Source of the DNA: Rossellomorea aquimaris
GTDB taxonomy: Bacteria > Bacillota > Bacilli > Bacillales > Bacillaceae_B
Assembly: GCF_035590735.1 (NCBI RefSeq)
Contig: NZ_CP141595.1
Coordinates: forward strand, 2,389,001 to 2,453,000
Reading direction: 5' to 3'
Length of the DNA stretch: 64,000 nucleotides
Of the stretch, positions 52,072-61,120 are shown in pieces. The notes below the pieces were generated by a model. That model searched no databases. It worked only from the letters and a program-made list of their open reading frames with translations, and was not told where the DNA came from. Position 1 is the stretch's first letter; every line of letters begins with the position of its first letter. The translations under genes were made by a program, and so were the position numbers.

Positions 52072-52089
52072 ATACTAACCGGTCGGTAT
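52072..52089. promoter_or_regulatory. TetR-type operator, copy 2 (SDR-ACAD-ligase-TetR operon)
   Basis: ATACTAACCGGTCGGTAT, identical to 46885-46902, 48 bases before the SDR start. On the minus strand TTGAAC and TATACA flank it as -35/-10-like elements (short, 15-base spacer). Confidence 0.85.
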
Positions 52090-52170
52090 GTTCAATTCTA
52101 TAGTAAAGAATATAGTCTGAATTTTCAATCATAATCACTCGAAATAACTAAATTTATTTTCATACAAAAG

Positions 52171-52199
52171 AAAAACTGGCTCATCCATGTATGAGCCAG
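52171..52199 (-). terminator. Terminator after tcyP
   Basis: CTGGCTCAT (52176-52184) and ATGAGCCAG (52191-52199) form a perfect stem, followed by TTTTT on the minus strand. Confidence 0.93.
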
Positions 52200-52208
52200 C
52201 CCTCTTGT

Positions 52209-53594
52209 TTAAGCTTCTACTTCAATAATTTCTTTGTTATACGTTTCGCTATCCAAATCCCCTGTCACTTTACTTGTTATAACTCCGGATGTCATCGCAC
52301 CACTCACGTTAACTGCTGTACGCCCCATGTCAATCAATGGTTCAACAGAAATCAATAGACCCGCTAACGCTACTGGAAGATCCATTGCGGATAGTACAAG
52401 AATAGCCGCAAATGTAGCACCGCCTCCAACGCCTGCAACACCGAAGGAGCTAATGGCCACCACTACGATGAGCGTAAGAATAAAGGAAGGCGTTAATGGA
52501 TTGATCCCGACAGTCGGCGCAATCATCACTGCAAGCATGGCAGGATACACACCTGCACAACCGTTCTGACCGATGGATAATCCGAAGGAACCCGAGAAGT
52601 TGGCAACCCCTTCTGAAACACCCAATTTATTCTTTTGTGTTTGAATGTTAAGTGGCAGTGTTCCGGCACTGGATCTCGACGTAAAAGCAAATGCTAATAC
52701 AGGAAATACTTTTTTCATGTAAGTGAGCGGATTTAAGCCAAGAAGAGTAAGCATGATTAAGTGAATGGCAAACATGATAATCAAGGCAACATAGGATGCT
52801 CCAACAAATTCTCCAAGCTTCATGATGGCATCAAAATTACTTAATGCCACTGTTTTAGCCATGATGGCCAACACACCGAATGGAGTGAGTCTTAACACCA
52901 AAGTCACAATTCTCATCACTACAGCATAGACGGAATCAACAATTTTCTTGAAGAATTCAGCAGCCTCAGGCTCTTTGCGCTGAGCCCCCAAGTAAGCGAT
53001 ACCGATGAAAGCTGCGAAAATCACGACAGCGATCGTCGAGGTTGCTCTTTGTCCGGTAAAGTCCAGGAACGGATTCGCAGGTAAAAGCTCGAGAATTTTT
53101 TGGGGATAACTCTGACCTTCTAAAGATGTTGCTCTCTCCTCTAATTGCACACCCCTTGCCGCTTCTGCATCTCCTTGATCAATCTGTATCGCTTCTAAGT
53201 CAAAAGCCACTGTCGTAGCAATTCCGACAGCTGCAGCAACGGCTGTTGTGCCTACCAGCAATCCAATGATCAGCACAGAGATCTTCCCTAAATTATGAGA
53301 ACGTTTCAATTTAGTGAAGGCTGAAATAATCGACACGAATACTAAAGGCATGACAATCATTTGCAGTAGTTTAATATAGCCTGTTCCGACGATGTTAAAC
53401 CACTCAATCGATTGTGTGACATTTTCATCCCCGGCCTCATATACCCACTGTAACCCAAGACCAAATAAAATCCCCAGCCCCAGAGCGGTAAACACCCGTT
53501 TTGAAAACGAAACATTTTTCCTTTGCATATAAAGTAATACACCAATGAGAACAAGAAACACCAAAATGTTCAACAAAACAAACCAGACATTCAT
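52209..53594 (-). CDS. tcyP: L-cystine symporter TcyP
   Basis: A 461-residue dicarboxylate/amino acid:cation symporter (DAACS) with about nine helices. Features are GTGYIKLLQMIVMPLVFVSIISAFTKL (in pieces), the serine-rich re-entrant loop FTSRSSAGTLPLNIQ and the GQNGCAGVYPAMLAVM and GVAGVGGGATFA regions. Length and sequence match TcyP, the high-capacity cystine importer of Bacillus. It is a single gene with its own terminator. A 14-base palindrome lies upstream (53632-53645). Confidence 0.92.
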   Translation of the reverse strand: MNVWFVLLNILVFLVLIGVLLYMQRKNVSFSKRVFTALGLGILFGLGLQWVYEAGDENVTQSIEWFNIVGTGYIKLLQMIVMPLVFVSIISAFTKLKRSHNLGKISVLIIGLLVGTTAVAAAVGIATTVAFDLEAIQIDQGDAEAARGVQLEERATSLEGQSYPQKILELLPANPFLDFTGQRATSTIAVVIFAAFIGIAYLGAQRKEPEAAEFFKKIVDSVYAVVMRIVTLVLRLTPFGVLAIMAKTVALSNFDAIMKLGEFVGASYVALIIMFAIHLIMLTLLGLNPLTYMKKVFPVLAFAFTSRSSAGTLPLNIQTQKNKLGVSEGVANFSGSFGLSIGQNGCAGVYPAMLAVMIAPTVGINPLTPSFILTLIVVVAISSFGVAGVGGGATFAAILVLSAMDLPVALAGLLISVEPLIDMGRTAVNVSGAMTSGVITSKVTGDLDSETYNKEIIEVEA

Positions 53595-53631
53595 TCTTAC
53601 CCCTCCCTCTTATCTTGATGATGATACAAGT

Positions 53632-53645
53632 TAGACCGAGGTCTA
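53632..53645. promoter_or_regulatory. 14-base palindrome upstream of tcyP
   Basis: TAGACC-GA-GGTCTA is a perfect palindrome 38 bases before tcyP. The decamer CGAGGTCTAC also occurs at 20775-20784, before the Cys-rich protein gene. A regulator is not known to me; it does not fit the CymR box. Confidence 0.4.
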
Positions 53646-53710
53646 CTGTATAGTATGATGGGGGAGAGAGATATATGTTGCTGCAGCCATTTAATTTTTT
53701 TGTGGAACGA

Positions 53711-54352
53711 CTACAATCGTAAAAGCTTTTGTTGGACAGCTTGGGCTAAGTTTTCCGTGCGAAAGGGATGTTTTGCAATCGCAGAAATGACTGCCACACC
53801 GTCCGCACCTGCTTCCATTACTTGAGAAGCATTACTGTAATGAATGCCTCCAATCCCGACAAGGGGGATATCGATCCCATTTGTTCTTATTGATTGGATG
53901 ATTTTCGGGCCACGAACCTCTCTACAATCATTCTTAGTATTGGTAGGAAACATTGGACCAACTCCAAGATAGTCTGCCCCGGACTCTACAGCTAACCTGG
54001 CTTCATTCACGTCATGAGAGGAGACACCAAGTATTCTATTTCCAATTTTCCGACGGACTTTTTCGATAGATTCATCCTCCTGACCTATATGTACTCCATC
54101 TGCATTCATTAATAACGCCAGCTCCACATCATCATTCACGATAAAAGGAACACCATGTTTACGACATAAACGCTGCAGCTCTTGAGCCAGCTCAACTTTC
54201 GCATCACCTTCTAAACATTCGAAACCTTTTTCACGAAACTGAAACATGGTAACTCCGCCTAAAAGGGCTTCCTCTAATACATGTGCCGGATGCTTCTCAC
54301 AATTATGGCTCCCCATTACAAAATATAACTGCAGGCTTTTCCTGAGATTCAT
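53711..54352 (-). CDS. thiE: Thiamine-phosphate synthase
   Basis: A 213-residue TIM-barrel enzyme coupling HMP-diphosphate and thiazole phosphate to thiamin phosphate. Typical are MFQFREKGF, PFIVNDDVELALLMNADGVHIGQED and GVGPMFPTNTK. The start is the ATG overlapping the thiD stop (ATGA); a longer frame runs back into thiD. Last gene of the operon. TenI at 58266 is its paralogue but lacks this role. Confidence 0.93.
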   Translation of the reverse strand: MNLRKSLQLYFVMGSHNCEKHPAHVLEEALLGGVTMFQFREKGFECLEGDAKVELAQELQRLCRKHGVPFIVNDDVELALLMNADGVHIGQEDESIEKVRRKIGNRILGVSSHDVNEARLAVESGADYLGVGPMFPTNTKNDCREVRGPKIIQSIRTNGIDIPLVGIGGIHYSNASQVMEAGADGVAVISAIAKHPFRTENLAQAVQQKLLRL

Positions 54353-55158
54353 ACACTCATACCTGCATGGTACGCCCAATGATTCGTTGGGCCGTGTTCA
54401 CTCCCAATGCCAAGTGAGTCACTGATCGCGGCAGTAATAAATTGTTTGGCAGTTTGGACAGAGTCATAGACCGTATGTCCTTTTGCTAATTGTGCTGTAA
54501 TCACAGCTGAAAATGTACACCCTGTTCCGTGTGTATGGGGTGTGAAGACTCTCGGACTGCTAAACTCAAAAAATCTTTTTCCGTCAAAGAGGATGTCAGT
54601 CGCTTGAACAGATTGAGCATGAGATTGATGCCCACCTTTAATCACCACATGCTTTGCCCCCATTTGGAACAGAACCTCCGCCGCTTTCTTACGGTCAACA
54701 TCATACAGAATGTCTATCCCTGTCAATGCCTCTGCTTCTGGAATGTTCGGTGTGATCACATAAGCAAGGGGAAGCAATTCATTGGTTAAAGCGTTAACGG
54801 ATTTCCTCTCCAGTAAAGTTGCCCCTCCCTTTGCTATCATGACAGGATCCACAACGACCTTCTTCCAGGAGTGTATACGAACAAATTCTGCAACATGAGA
54901 AATAATGTCTCTGTTCACCAGCATGCCCGTTTTGATGGCTTGGGGAGGTAAATCTTCAGCAATCGAGGTTAATTGATTAATGACAGCCTCTGCTGATAAT
55001 GGATACACGGCTTGTACACCTCTTGTATTTTGCGCCGTCACTGCTGTGACGGCAGACATCCCATAGACATTCAGCTCCTGAAAGGTCTTGAGGTCTGCCT
55101 GGATTCCAGCTCCTCCGCCACAATCCGAACCAGCAATCGTTAATGCCTTTTGAATCAT
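54349..55158 (-). CDS. thiD: HMP/HMP-phosphate kinase
   Basis: A 269-residue ribokinase-fold enzyme that phosphorylates hydroxymethylpyrimidine and its monophosphate. The start ALTIAGSDCGGGAGIQADLKTF and the C-terminal THGTGCTFSAVITAQLAKG (anion hole, catalytic Cys/Asp region) are diagnostic. AAAGGGAGGGG precedes the ATG. It overlaps thiE by four bases. Two thiD-type genes exist in many Bacillus; only one is here. Confidence 0.95.
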   Translation of the reverse strand: MIQKALTIAGSDCGGGAGIQADLKTFQELNVYGMSAVTAVTAQNTRGVQAVYPLSAEAVINQLTSIAEDLPPQAIKTGMLVNRDIISHVAEFVRIHSWKKVVVDPVMIAKGGATLLERKSVNALTNELLPLAYVITPNIPEAEALTGIDILYDVDRKKAAEVLFQMGAKHVVIKGGHQSHAQSVQATDILFDGKRFFEFSSPRVFTPHTHGTGCTFSAVITAQLAKGHTVYDSVQTAKQFITAAISDSLGIGSEHGPTNHWAYHAGMSV

Positions 55159-55173
55159 ATTGTTCCCCTCCCT

Positions 55174-56196
55174 TTATCCCAAGTATCGATGATAAACCGA
55201 TTTTGCTTCCCTTATATCTTTTGTTCCGTGAATGAGAGTCCGCCCATCACGGAAGAGTACGATTCGATAAGATTCAACCTCAAATGAAATCAAATATGGA
55301 TTTCTAACAACTTGTTTTCCCTGGAGTTCTAACGATTTTGATCGATTAATAAGATCGATGTCACGTTGTACAACCGGACGGATCTGAACTGAATCCCTCC
55401 CACAGAGGACTGCTGCTTTGGTTTGATTTTCGTATTTCAGACTGGGGAATGTTTGATGCTCTCCACATGAAGGGCATCCATCCCTTTTGAGTTTGCTCAC
55501 ATCCAGCGAAGTATGCTCATTTTTCCATAAATCAAAAGAGACTACTTTATGACCCAGTGCCTCTAAGTCTTCTACCAGTATCTTTAATGCTTCAGCAGTT
55601 TGATAAGCTACAACCGTGGACACGGCAGGGCTGATGATACCAGCATTATCACAGGTCATTCCACCGATTGGAACAGTGTCGATCAAACATTGGAGACAGG
55701 GAGTGATACCGGGAAGAATGGTGAATGATATTCCATAACTCCCAACACAAGCACCATAAATCCAAGGAATGGAGTATTTTTGAGAGATATCATTTATGAT
55801 CATTCTTGTATCAAAATTATCCGTTGCATCGATGATGAGATCTACGCTCTTGGCAAGCCTCAATATCTCTTCTGGCATGGCATCCAATATATACTCTTCG
55901 ATTTTTACAGTTGAATTAATCGCTTGGAGTCTTTTTTTTGCCGCTACAGCTTTGGGGGTTCGATTTCTTGCATCTTCCTCGTTATACAGCTGTTGACGTT
56001 GCAGATTGCTCCATTCTACATAATCACGATCCACGACCGTCAATTTACCGATACCTGCACGCACAAGGGCCTCTGCATTTCCTGTTCCCAGTGCTCCTGC
56101 GCCGATCAGCAACACATGTTTATCCCTTATTAACTTCTGTCCTTCTATTCCGATGGGGGGAAACAGCGTTTGTCTTGAATATCTATCATCTATCAA
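55174..56196 (-). CDS. thiF: ThiS adenylyltransferase ThiF
   Basis: A 340-residue E1-like enzyme that adenylates the C-terminus of ThiS for sulfur transfer. The nucleotide motif [33 protein letters not shown] and two zinc CxxC pairs (PCLQC and GCPSCG) are present. The start is TTG overlapping the thiG stop (TTGA) with GGAGGGG eight bases before. Residues 250-340 form an extra C-terminal part, as in Bacillus ThiF. Confidence 0.93.
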   Translation of the reverse strand: MIDDRYSRQTLFPPIGIEGQKLIRDKHVLLIGAGALGTGNAEALVRAGIGKLTVVDRDYVEWSNLQRQQLYNEEDARNRTPKAVAAKKRLQAINSTVKIEEYILDAMPEEILRLAKSVDLIIDATDNFDTRMIINDISQKYSIPWIYGACVGSYGISFTILPGITPCLQCLIDTVPIGGMTCDNAGIISPAVSTVVAYQTAEALKILVEDLEALGHKVVSFDLWKNEHTSLDVSKLKRDGCPSCGEHQTFPSLKYENQTKAAVLCGRDSVQIRPVVQRDIDLINRSKSLELQGKQVVRNPYLISFEVESYRIVLFRDGRTLIHGTKDIREAKSVYHRYLG

Positions 56197-56957
56197 ACAC
56201 TCATCCCCTCCATTGGGCTGCTTGCTGTTGCATAACGTTTCTTCGGGATTCTTCCAGCCTCATATCCGAATCGTCCCCCTTCAATCGCAAGCCTCATAGC
56301 ATTCGCCATCATAACAGGATCGTTAGCCGAAGAGACGGCTGTATTGAGCAACACAGCATCAGCCCCGAGTTCCATTGCAAGAGATGCATCTGAAGGAGAA
56401 CCAATACCGGCATCCACAATGACCGGTACCTTTGTTTGCTCTATAATGAAACGGAGATTGACTGGATTGATGATTCCCTGTCCAGACCCTATAGGGGAAG
56501 CACCCGGCATGATGGCATGTGCCCCTAACTCTTCCAATCTCCTTGCAAGAACAACATCGTCAGACGTATAAGGAAGCACTGTAAAGCCTTCTTTTATTAA
56601 CTCTTCTGTTGCTTTCAGTGTTTCGACGGGATCGGGCAGCAGCGTTTTATCACATCCGATCACTTCTACCTTAATCATGTCACAGAGCCCTGAAGCTTTC
56701 GCTAATTGTGCATGGCGAACCGCTTCTTGAGCACATTTAGCCCCTGCTGTATTCGGTAATAATGAATAGTTTTCAAGATTCAGTTTTTCTAAGAAATTAG
56801 GTTGACTAGGCTCAAAGATATTCATGCGCCTTACCGTGAAAGTAAGAATTTCGGCACCGGAAACCTCGACTGCTCTTTTCTGAATATCAAAATCAGGATA
56901 TTTTCCCGTTCCCAGTAAAAGTCTTGAATGGAATGTGTACTTTCCGATTTTCAACAT
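56193..56957 (-). CDS. thiG: Thiazole synthase ThiG
   Basis: A 254-residue TIM-barrel enzyme that builds thiazole phosphate from deoxyxylulose phosphate, dehydroglycine and ThiS thiocarboxylate. Seen are [27 protein letters not shown] and the [15 protein letters not shown] lysine region, then [20 protein letters not shown]. It starts one base after the thiS stop with GGAGGCGG upstream and overlaps thiF by four bases. Confidence 0.96.
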   Translation of the reverse strand: MLKIGKYTFHSRLLLGTGKYPDFDIQKRAVEVSGAEILTFTVRRMNIFEPSQPNFLEKLNLENYSLLPNTAGAKCAQEAVRHAQLAKASGLCDMIKVEVIGCDKTLLPDPVETLKATEELIKEGFTVLPYTSDDVVLARRLEELGAHAIMPGASPIGSGQGIINPVNLRFIIEQTKVPVIVDAGIGSPSDASLAMELGADAVLLNTAVSSANDPVMMANAMRLAIEGGRFGYEAGRIPKKRYATASSPMEGMSV

Positions 56958-56958
56958 T

Positions 56959-57162
56959 TCAACCGCCTCCTACAAATTGGACTAACTCTAAGATATCCCC
57001 ATTTTTCACTTTTGTGATCTCATGCTCCTTTTTTTCAAGGATGGTTTGGTTCTGTTCAACGATGATCATTCGATTTTCCAGGTTAAAATGATGAATCAAT
57101 TCCAATACTGTTGAAATTGATTCCGGCACCGTGACCAGCTGTCCGTTTATTCGTAATTCCAT
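56959..57162 (-). CDS. thiS: Sulfur carrier protein ThiS
   Basis: A 67-residue beta-grasp carrier ending VQFVGGG; the terminal Gly-Gly becomes the thiocarboxylate after ThiF adenylation. The beginning [19 protein letters not shown] is typical. Four bases separate it from thiO. Confidence 0.95.
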   Translation of the reverse strand: MELRINGQLVTVPESISTVLELIHHFNLENRMIIVEQNQTILEKKEHEITKVKNGDILELVQFVGGG

Positions 57163-57166
57163 CTTC

Positions 57167-58264
57167 TCAACTCCTCACGTATTCATCTATTGGATGAGTA
57201 TCCTTACCTTCAATAATGTCTGCCATCATCACTCCTGTAATTGGGGCGAGGAGAATACCATTACGGTAATGCCCCGTTGCAATGGACAGGCCGCCCCATT
57301 CTCTACTTCTTCCCATAAATGGTAATCCTTGATAAGTCTGAGGACGAATGCCGGCCCAAGCCTTTTCCCACTTGGCGTAAGCTAAATCAGGCAATATGCT
57401 TGTCGCCAGCTGCATGAGGTTTAATAAACCATCTACTGAAATAGTTTCATCAAAGGTATGAGGCTTCTCTGTTGCCCCTATCAAAAGCCTTCCACCAATT
57501 TTCGGAACAATGTAGCAGTCATCCGTGAAAATTGTACGCTCTACTACTTTGCGGGATACTTTAACAGAAAAGCATTCTCCTTTGACTGGATATGTATTGA
57601 AAGTCATATTCAGCTGTTTCAGTAGAGATTGACTCCAAGCACCTCCCGCAACAATCGTTTCGTCTGCGTAAAAGGGACCAATAGATGTTTTAACCCCGGT
57701 AATCCTGCTCTTTTCTATAATAAAATCATATACGTCCGTAAATTCCTTCATCTCTGCACCTAATCTCGAAGATGCCAAACCTAATGCTTGTGTAAGCTTT
57801 AGGGCTGAGACATTTCCATCCTTTGGAATATACAAACCACCAGCCACATCTCTTGAGAGATGAGGTTCATAGATAGATAGTTTTCCAGGAGATAACCATT
57901 CAACCTGTTCCTCTTTTTCTGCACTAGGTGCAATTTTCAGTAAGTCATGGGCTTCTTCCTCTGTTATCGCTAATTTAATCATTCCATTTTCTACATACTC
58001 AATGTCAATTCCGCTAATTTCTTTTAGTTCATCAGCTAGAGTAGAATACATATTCCGACTGGCCATCGCCAAATCATACAGAGGACTTCGCCCATCTAAT
58101 TCTGTTTGAACGCCAAGCATGCCTGCGGCGGCTTTTGACGCTTTTCCCGCCAATTGATTCTTTTCAATAAGGAGAACTTTCATTCCTCTTTTGGATAACT
58201 GATATGCAATGGAGCAGCCAATAACCCCTCCACCCACAATCATGACGTCATACTGCTTGACCAA
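57167..58264 (-). CDS. thiO: Glycine oxidase ThiO
   Basis: A 365-residue FAD enzyme that oxidises glycine to the imine needed for thiazole. The FAD motif VGGGVIGCSIAYQLSKRG is at the N-terminus; VAGGAWSQSLL and the C-terminal GHYRNGILLAPITG are family signatures. The start is TTG, two bases after the tenI stop, with GGAGGTGAGG before it. Presence of ThiO rather than ThiH marks the aerobic Bacillus route. Confidence 0.94.
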   Translation of the reverse strand: MVKQYDVMIVGGGVIGCSIAYQLSKRGMKVLLIEKNQLAGKASKAAAGMLGVQTELDGRSPLYDLAMASRNMYSTLADELKEISGIDIEYVENGMIKLAITEEEAHDLLKIAPSAEKEEQVEWLSPGKLSIYEPHLSRDVAGGLYIPKDGNVSALKLTQALGLASSRLGAEMKEFTDVYDFIIEKSRITGVKTSIGPFYADETIVAGGAWSQSLLKQLNMTFNTYPVKGECFSVKVSRKVVERTIFTDDCYIVPKIGGRLLIGATEKPHTFDETISVDGLLNLMQLATSILPDLAYAKWEKAWAGIRPQTYQGLPFMGRSREWGGLSIATGHYRNGILLAPITGVMMADIIEGKDTHPIDEYVRS

Positions 58265-58265
58265 G

Positions 58266-58889
58266 CTACCTCACCTCCATATGTAATTCTTTATAATACG
58301 ATCGGGCTGAATCTAATGGATCCTTTGAAAGGAAAATGCCTGATAAAATCGCAACTCCTCTTGCCCCTGTTCGCATGATCTCTCCTACACGGTTAGGTGT
58401 GATTCCACCGATAGCGATAGTAGGAACAGGGATGGATTGAACCATTTTTTCTAGGCTAGCTACTCCCACACCATTCTTTCCTGGTTTCGAAGAGGTAGCA
58501 TAGATATTTCCATAGAGTAAATAATCCGCTCCGTTATCCATTGCCTGTTGTGCTTCTTCCAGGGAATGTACAGAAGCACCTACTTGTAAGGAAGGAAAAG
58601 CACTTTTCACTAAGCTGGTATCCGCACTTTGATGGCCAAGCTGCACCCCTCTTACATGCTTCATAAAGGCAATATCTGCCCGGTCATTGACACATAATTT
58701 CGTTAATGGGACTCCTGCTTTTACTAATCGATCAATGGCAACAGCCATTTCATTCCCCGTCCACTGCTTTTCACGAAGGTGGAGCACGTCGAAGTATGGA
58801 TAAATGGACTTCGAGATCCTCACTAATTCTTCGACTGATTGTTTTCCTGTTGAAATCACATGTAATTGTTTTCTAGTTTCAATTCCCAT
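58266..58889 (-). CDS. tenI: Thiazole tautomerase TenI
   Basis: A 207-residue ThiE-like TIM barrel. It has LHLREKQWTGNEMA, LCVNDRADIAF, GVQLGHQSADTSL and IAIGGITPNRVGEIM. The ThiE lysine/DGVHIGQED pattern is changed to GVQLGHQ, as in TenI, which aromatises the thiazole tautomer. The ATG at 58889 overlaps the ykoC 3' end by 11 bases; the longer open frame back to 58985 is noise inside ykoC. Confidence 0.88.
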   Translation of the reverse strand: MGIETRKQLHVISTGKQSVEELVRISKSIYPYFDVLHLREKQWTGNEMAVAIDRLVKAGVPLTKLCVNDRADIAFMKHVRGVQLGHQSADTSLVKSAFPSLQVGASVHSLEEAQQAMDNGADYLLYGNIYATSSKPGKNGVGVASLEKMVQSIPVPTIAIGGITPNRVGEIMRTGARGVAILSGIFLSKDPLDSARSYYKELHMEVR

Positions 58890-59682
58890 AGCGAACATCT
58901 TCCGCGGGAAAAATAGGTAGATGGGTAGAAAAATAATAACTGAGCACCACCATGAAGAGAATGCTCCCCAAGAAATATCCATCATATTTCGAGAAGGTTA
59001 CTCTGTAGTAATAGGTTCGTTGCCCACTTCCTTTAAAACCCTTTGTTTCCATGGCTACGGCAATTCTGTGCGCTCTTCTGATGCTCTGGGCAAGCAGGGG
59101 GATGGAATAGGATTTCATTTTATGGAATAAGTGCTTTATTCCTCTCCGTTCTTCAACTCCCCTGACTTTCATGGCGTTTCGTATCGTGAAGAACTCTTCG
59201 ATCATAATGGGTATTAATCTGAATCCGGCCATAAAACTATACGCATACTTAGGTTTTAATCTCAGCTGTTGCATGAGGGAGTAGAAAAGCTTCACCGGTC
59301 TCGTTGTAAGAGCAAATAATAATCCCAAAATAGCGAATACGATGGTACGCAATCCAACATGGATCCCCCGATAAAAACTCTCTTCGGTAATGTGGATCAA
59401 GCCAAATTTCATCCATGTTGTTTCACCTTTCCCAAATAAAATCATTGATGAAGCTGTAGAGATGAAAACAAGGAAAAAGGGTAGAATCATTAAACTGACC
59501 GTTCTATATGAATATCCTGAGAACACCCATAGCAGGAGAAAAAAGAGTAAGCCCAAATATAACAACCAGTTAAGATAATGAATAAAAAGCAGGAATACAA
59601 AAAGCCCGATCAAGGTCATTAGCTTGAAGCTGGGATTTATTTGATGAAGCCAGGTTTCTCTATGCTCGAGTTCTATATTCAT
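58879..59682 (-). CDS. ykoC: ECF transporter transmembrane (T) subunit YkoC
   Basis: A 267-residue membrane protein of the CbiQ/EcfT family with about five helices. The coupling motif region AMKVRGVEERRGIKHLFHKMKS and RAHRIAVAMETKGF holds the two Ala-Arg-Gly-type coupling helices. It links the ATPase YkoD to the substrate subunit YkoE. It overlaps ykoD by four bases. Confidence 0.9.
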   Translation of the reverse strand: MNIELEHRETWLHQINPSFKLMTLIGLFVFLLFIHYLNWLLYLGLLFFLLLWVFSGYSYRTVSLMILPFFLVFISTASSMILFGKGETTWMKFGLIHITEESFYRGIHVGLRTIVFAILGLLFALTTRPVKLFYSLMQQLRLKPKYAYSFMAGFRLIPIMIEEFFTIRNAMKVRGVEERRGIKHLFHKMKSYSIPLLAQSIRRAHRIAVAMETKGFKGSGQRTYYYRVTFSKYDGYFLGSILFMVVLSYYFSTHLPIFPAEDVRYGN

Positions 59683-61106
59683 ATTGCTTTACTACCTGCA
59701 ATCTCATTATAGAAGTCCTGGGTGAGAAGCCCATTTTCAATTACCCATACTCTGGATGCAAAGTGAGTAATGATATTTTCATCATGTGTCACCATCAAAA
59801 TGGTAGATCCTTCTTTTTGATAGTCTAGAAGCATCTCAAGTAACGCAAACGTATTTTGGGAATCCTGGCCAAAGGTCGGTTCGTCCAATAATAGAATATC
59901 TTTATTCCTGACAATGGACGCTGCGACGCTTAATCTGCGCTTTTGCCCCATTGATAAATGATAGGGATGATGATGTTTGAATGAATCAAGCTTGAATCGC
60001 TTCAATAGTGCATGCACTTTTTCCTCCACTATCCCTTCATCCACTTTCCCCCGCCGAAAGGTATACGCAACTTCATCAAACACACTGTGTGTTACAAACT
60101 GAAACTCTGGATTTTGAAAAACAAACGTACATTCCTCTGGAACATTCTTTCCTTTTACCGGTCTCCCATATAATTCATACTTTCCGGTCGTTTGGATGAA
60201 TTTCATGAGACTGTGGAGTAATGTTGATTTGCCGGCTCCGTTCTTTCCGGTGATTGCAATCCATTCACCTTTAAGGCTGACGGCATTTTCAAGGTGAATC
60301 TTCACTTCTTTTTGTACATACCCTTTGAAGTTCTCTAGCTTTAAAATCGCTTTTCCAAACGGGGCAGCCTTCTCCGGAAGGTGGGAAGAAAGGTAATCTT
60401 TCCACGCTTCCGGATACCATACCCCAACTGATTTCAATGTTTCCTTGAAATTGGATAAAATGTGGGCCACTGGTCCATCAGCCACTATCCTTCCACTAGC
60501 ATCGAAAAGAATAATACGATCAATGATCTCCAGTACGTGACTCAGCTTATGCTCAACGATAAGTAACGTTTTATCTTTACACGTCGCTTTCACCGTTTCC
60601 CATACAGATTTTGTACTCTCTTCATCCAACATCGCTGTAGGCTCATCCAGAAATAGCGTATGGGGATGGAGCGCAAGGGCGGAAGCAATTGCCAATTTTT
60701 GCTTCATCCCCCCGGATAGAGAGGAGATTTTCGTATGGGAATCCCCGAGACTTAAATTCACCTTCTCTAACAGTTCTTTGATTTTCTCTGGCATTTCGTC
60801 CCTTGGAATTTGAGTATTCTCCAAAACAAAGGCAATTTCCTCATCAACATAAGGCATACAAAATTGAGCGTCCGGATCCTGAAAAACATACCCGAAAGAT
60901 TCAGGACGTTCAATTGAGTCAGCTTTCATCGGCACATCTATGGAATGGGGTATGACACCGGATAAAACCTGGAGGAGTGTGGATTTGCCACATCCCGATG
61001 GTCCGAGTAGCAATACCTTTTCCCCGTCTTCTATTGAAAGGCTTACGTCTTTAAATATCAGTTCCTCTGAACCGGAGAATGTAAGGCGCAATTTTTCAAC
61101 ATGCAT
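59679..61106 (-). CDS. ykoD: ECF transporter ATP-binding protein YkoD (two ABC domains)
   Basis: A 475-residue double ATPase. Domain 1 (about 1-235) has LLGPSGCGKSTLLQ, LSGGMKQKLAIA and LFLDEP. Domain 2 (about 260-470) has ITGKNGAGKSTLLHS, LSMGQKRRLSVAASIV and LLLDEPTFGQDSQN. It energises the thiamin-precursor ECF transporter YkoCDE. AGGGGGGAAG lies before the ATG. Confidence 0.93.
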   Translation of the reverse strand: MHVEKLRLTFSGSEELIFKDVSLSIEDGEKVLLLGPSGCGKSTLLQVLSGVIPHSIDVPMKADSIERPESFGYVFQDPDAQFCMPYVDEEIAFVLENTQIPRDEMPEKIKELLEKVNLSLGDSHTKISSLSGGMKQKLAIASALALHPHTLFLDEPTAMLDEESTKSVWETVKATCKDKTLLIVEHKLSHVLEIIDRIILFDASGRIVADGPVAHILSNFKETLKSVGVWYPEAWKDYLSSHLPEKAAPFGKAILKLENFKGYVQKEVKIHLENAVSLKGEWIAITGKNGAGKSTLLHSLMKFIQTTGKYELYGRPVKGKNVPEECTFVFQNPEFQFVTHSVFDEVAYTFRRGKVDEGIVEEKVHALLKRFKLDSFKHHHPYHLSMGQKRRLSVAASIVRNKDILLLDEPTFGQDSQNTFALLEMLLDYQKEGSTILMVTHDENIITHFASRVWVIENGLLTQDFYNEIAGSKAI

Positions 61107-61120
61107 CGTCCTTCCCCCCT

